From Palsa-189 sp963803735 (lineage in GTDB: Bacteria; Acidobacteriota; Terriglobia; Acidiferrales; UBA7541): a DNA stretch of 64,000 bases. Location of the stretch: the NCBI GenBank assembly GCA_963803735.1, contig CAWDNV010000022.1, positions 342,878-406,877 on the forward strand. Direction: 5' to 3'. Below the pieces are notes generated by a model. That model was given only the letters and a program-made list of their open reading frames with translations. It was not told the DNA's origin and did no database searches. The translations under genes were made by a program, and so were the position numbers. Positions 63,926-64,000 of the stretch are shown piece by piece (the stretch's first letter is position 1; each line of letters opens with the position of its first letter).

Positions 63926-64000
63926 GGAGAGGTGTCCGAGCGGTTTAAGGAGCACGCTTGGAAAGCGTGTGTTGGGGAAACTCAACCGTGGGTTCGAATC
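63926..64000 (+). tRNA. tRNA-Ser (GGA), cut by window end
   Basis: 5' acceptor GGAGAGG, a D arm with TCCGAGCGGTTTAAGGA, anticodon stem CACGC/GCGTG with loop TTGGAAA (anticodon GGA, reading UCC), a long class II variable arm (TGTTGGGGAAACTCAACC) and the start of the T arm (TTCGAATC). The 3' part lies beyond the window. Confidence 0.95.

Overview
The window is a chromosomal stretch of a GC-rich, Gram-negative type bacterium, most likely a member of the Acidobacteriota and possibly from a metagenome assembly. Several points suggest this: a cytochrome c of the 'photosynthetic reaction centre cytochrome subunit' family fused to a lipoprotein-sorting-like domain, two ECF sigma/zinc-finger anti-sigma modules, DUF3106, DUF4337 and DUF6496 proteins, a CIRCE-controlled groESL, and an AsmA-like protein. 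No source organism is stated, so the assignment is inference. There is no insertion sequence, prophage, CRISPR array or other sign of an accessory island; almost everything is housekeeping DNA.

Layout. 1-8.3 kb (minus strand): the start of a large AsmA-like gene cut by the window edge, then lepB, rnc, two TPR-containing secreted proteins, and an ECF sigma/anti-sigma pair with a recognisable ECF-type promoter. 8.5-12.8 kb (minus): a double dienelactone-hydrolase-like protein, then groES-groEL with terminator, promoter and CIRCE. 13-15.4 kb (plus): a lone MlaF-like ABC ATPase and an APC permease. 15.4-19.7 kb (minus): VOC protein, ribE, ribD, ftsY, DUF4149 and tRNA-Val(CAC). 19.7-26 kb (plus): moxR, DUF58 gene, mutY and a transglutaminase/DUF3488 gene. 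26-35 kb (plus): rimO (frameshifted near its end), yacG, pgpA, a beta-propeller protein, cinA, thpR, plsY, gpsA, DUF4337, mscL with a zinc ribbon, and an HD-GYP receptor. 36-37.8 kb (minus): second ECF sigma/anti-sigma pair plus DUF3106. 38-40.3 kb: DUF6496 gene, ychF, and divergently a peroxiredoxin-like gene with an in-frame UGA at its catalytic cysteine. 40.5-58.3 kb (plus): an essentially complete dcw cluster, mraZ-rsmH-ftsL-ftsI-murE-murF-mraY-murD-ftsW-murG-murC-murB-ftsQ-ftsA-ftsZ, with a promoter and a five-copy 10-bp-periodic MraZ operator. 58.3-64 kb: JAMM peptidase, glycosyltransferase, glyA-rpiB, a DinB/DUF1572 protein, the cytochrome c gene, and a tRNA-Ser(GGA) cut by the window end.

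How the genes work together. The dcw cluster makes the UDP-MurNAc-pentapeptide and lipid II (meso-diaminopimelate type, from the DNPR motif in MurE) and builds the divisome. plsY, gpsA and pgpA supply phospholipid synthesis. LepB, FtsY, MlaF and the AsmA-like protein serve protein export and the envelope.

The most notable observation is the gene at 39706-40254. The reading frame is closed only by a UGA exactly where the peroxidatic cysteine of this AhpC/TSA family sits (GDW-UGA-PFC), and a hairpin that fits bacterial SECIS rules follows immediately. It is best read as a selenocysteine-containing peroxiredoxin-like protein that ordinary gene calling would truncate.
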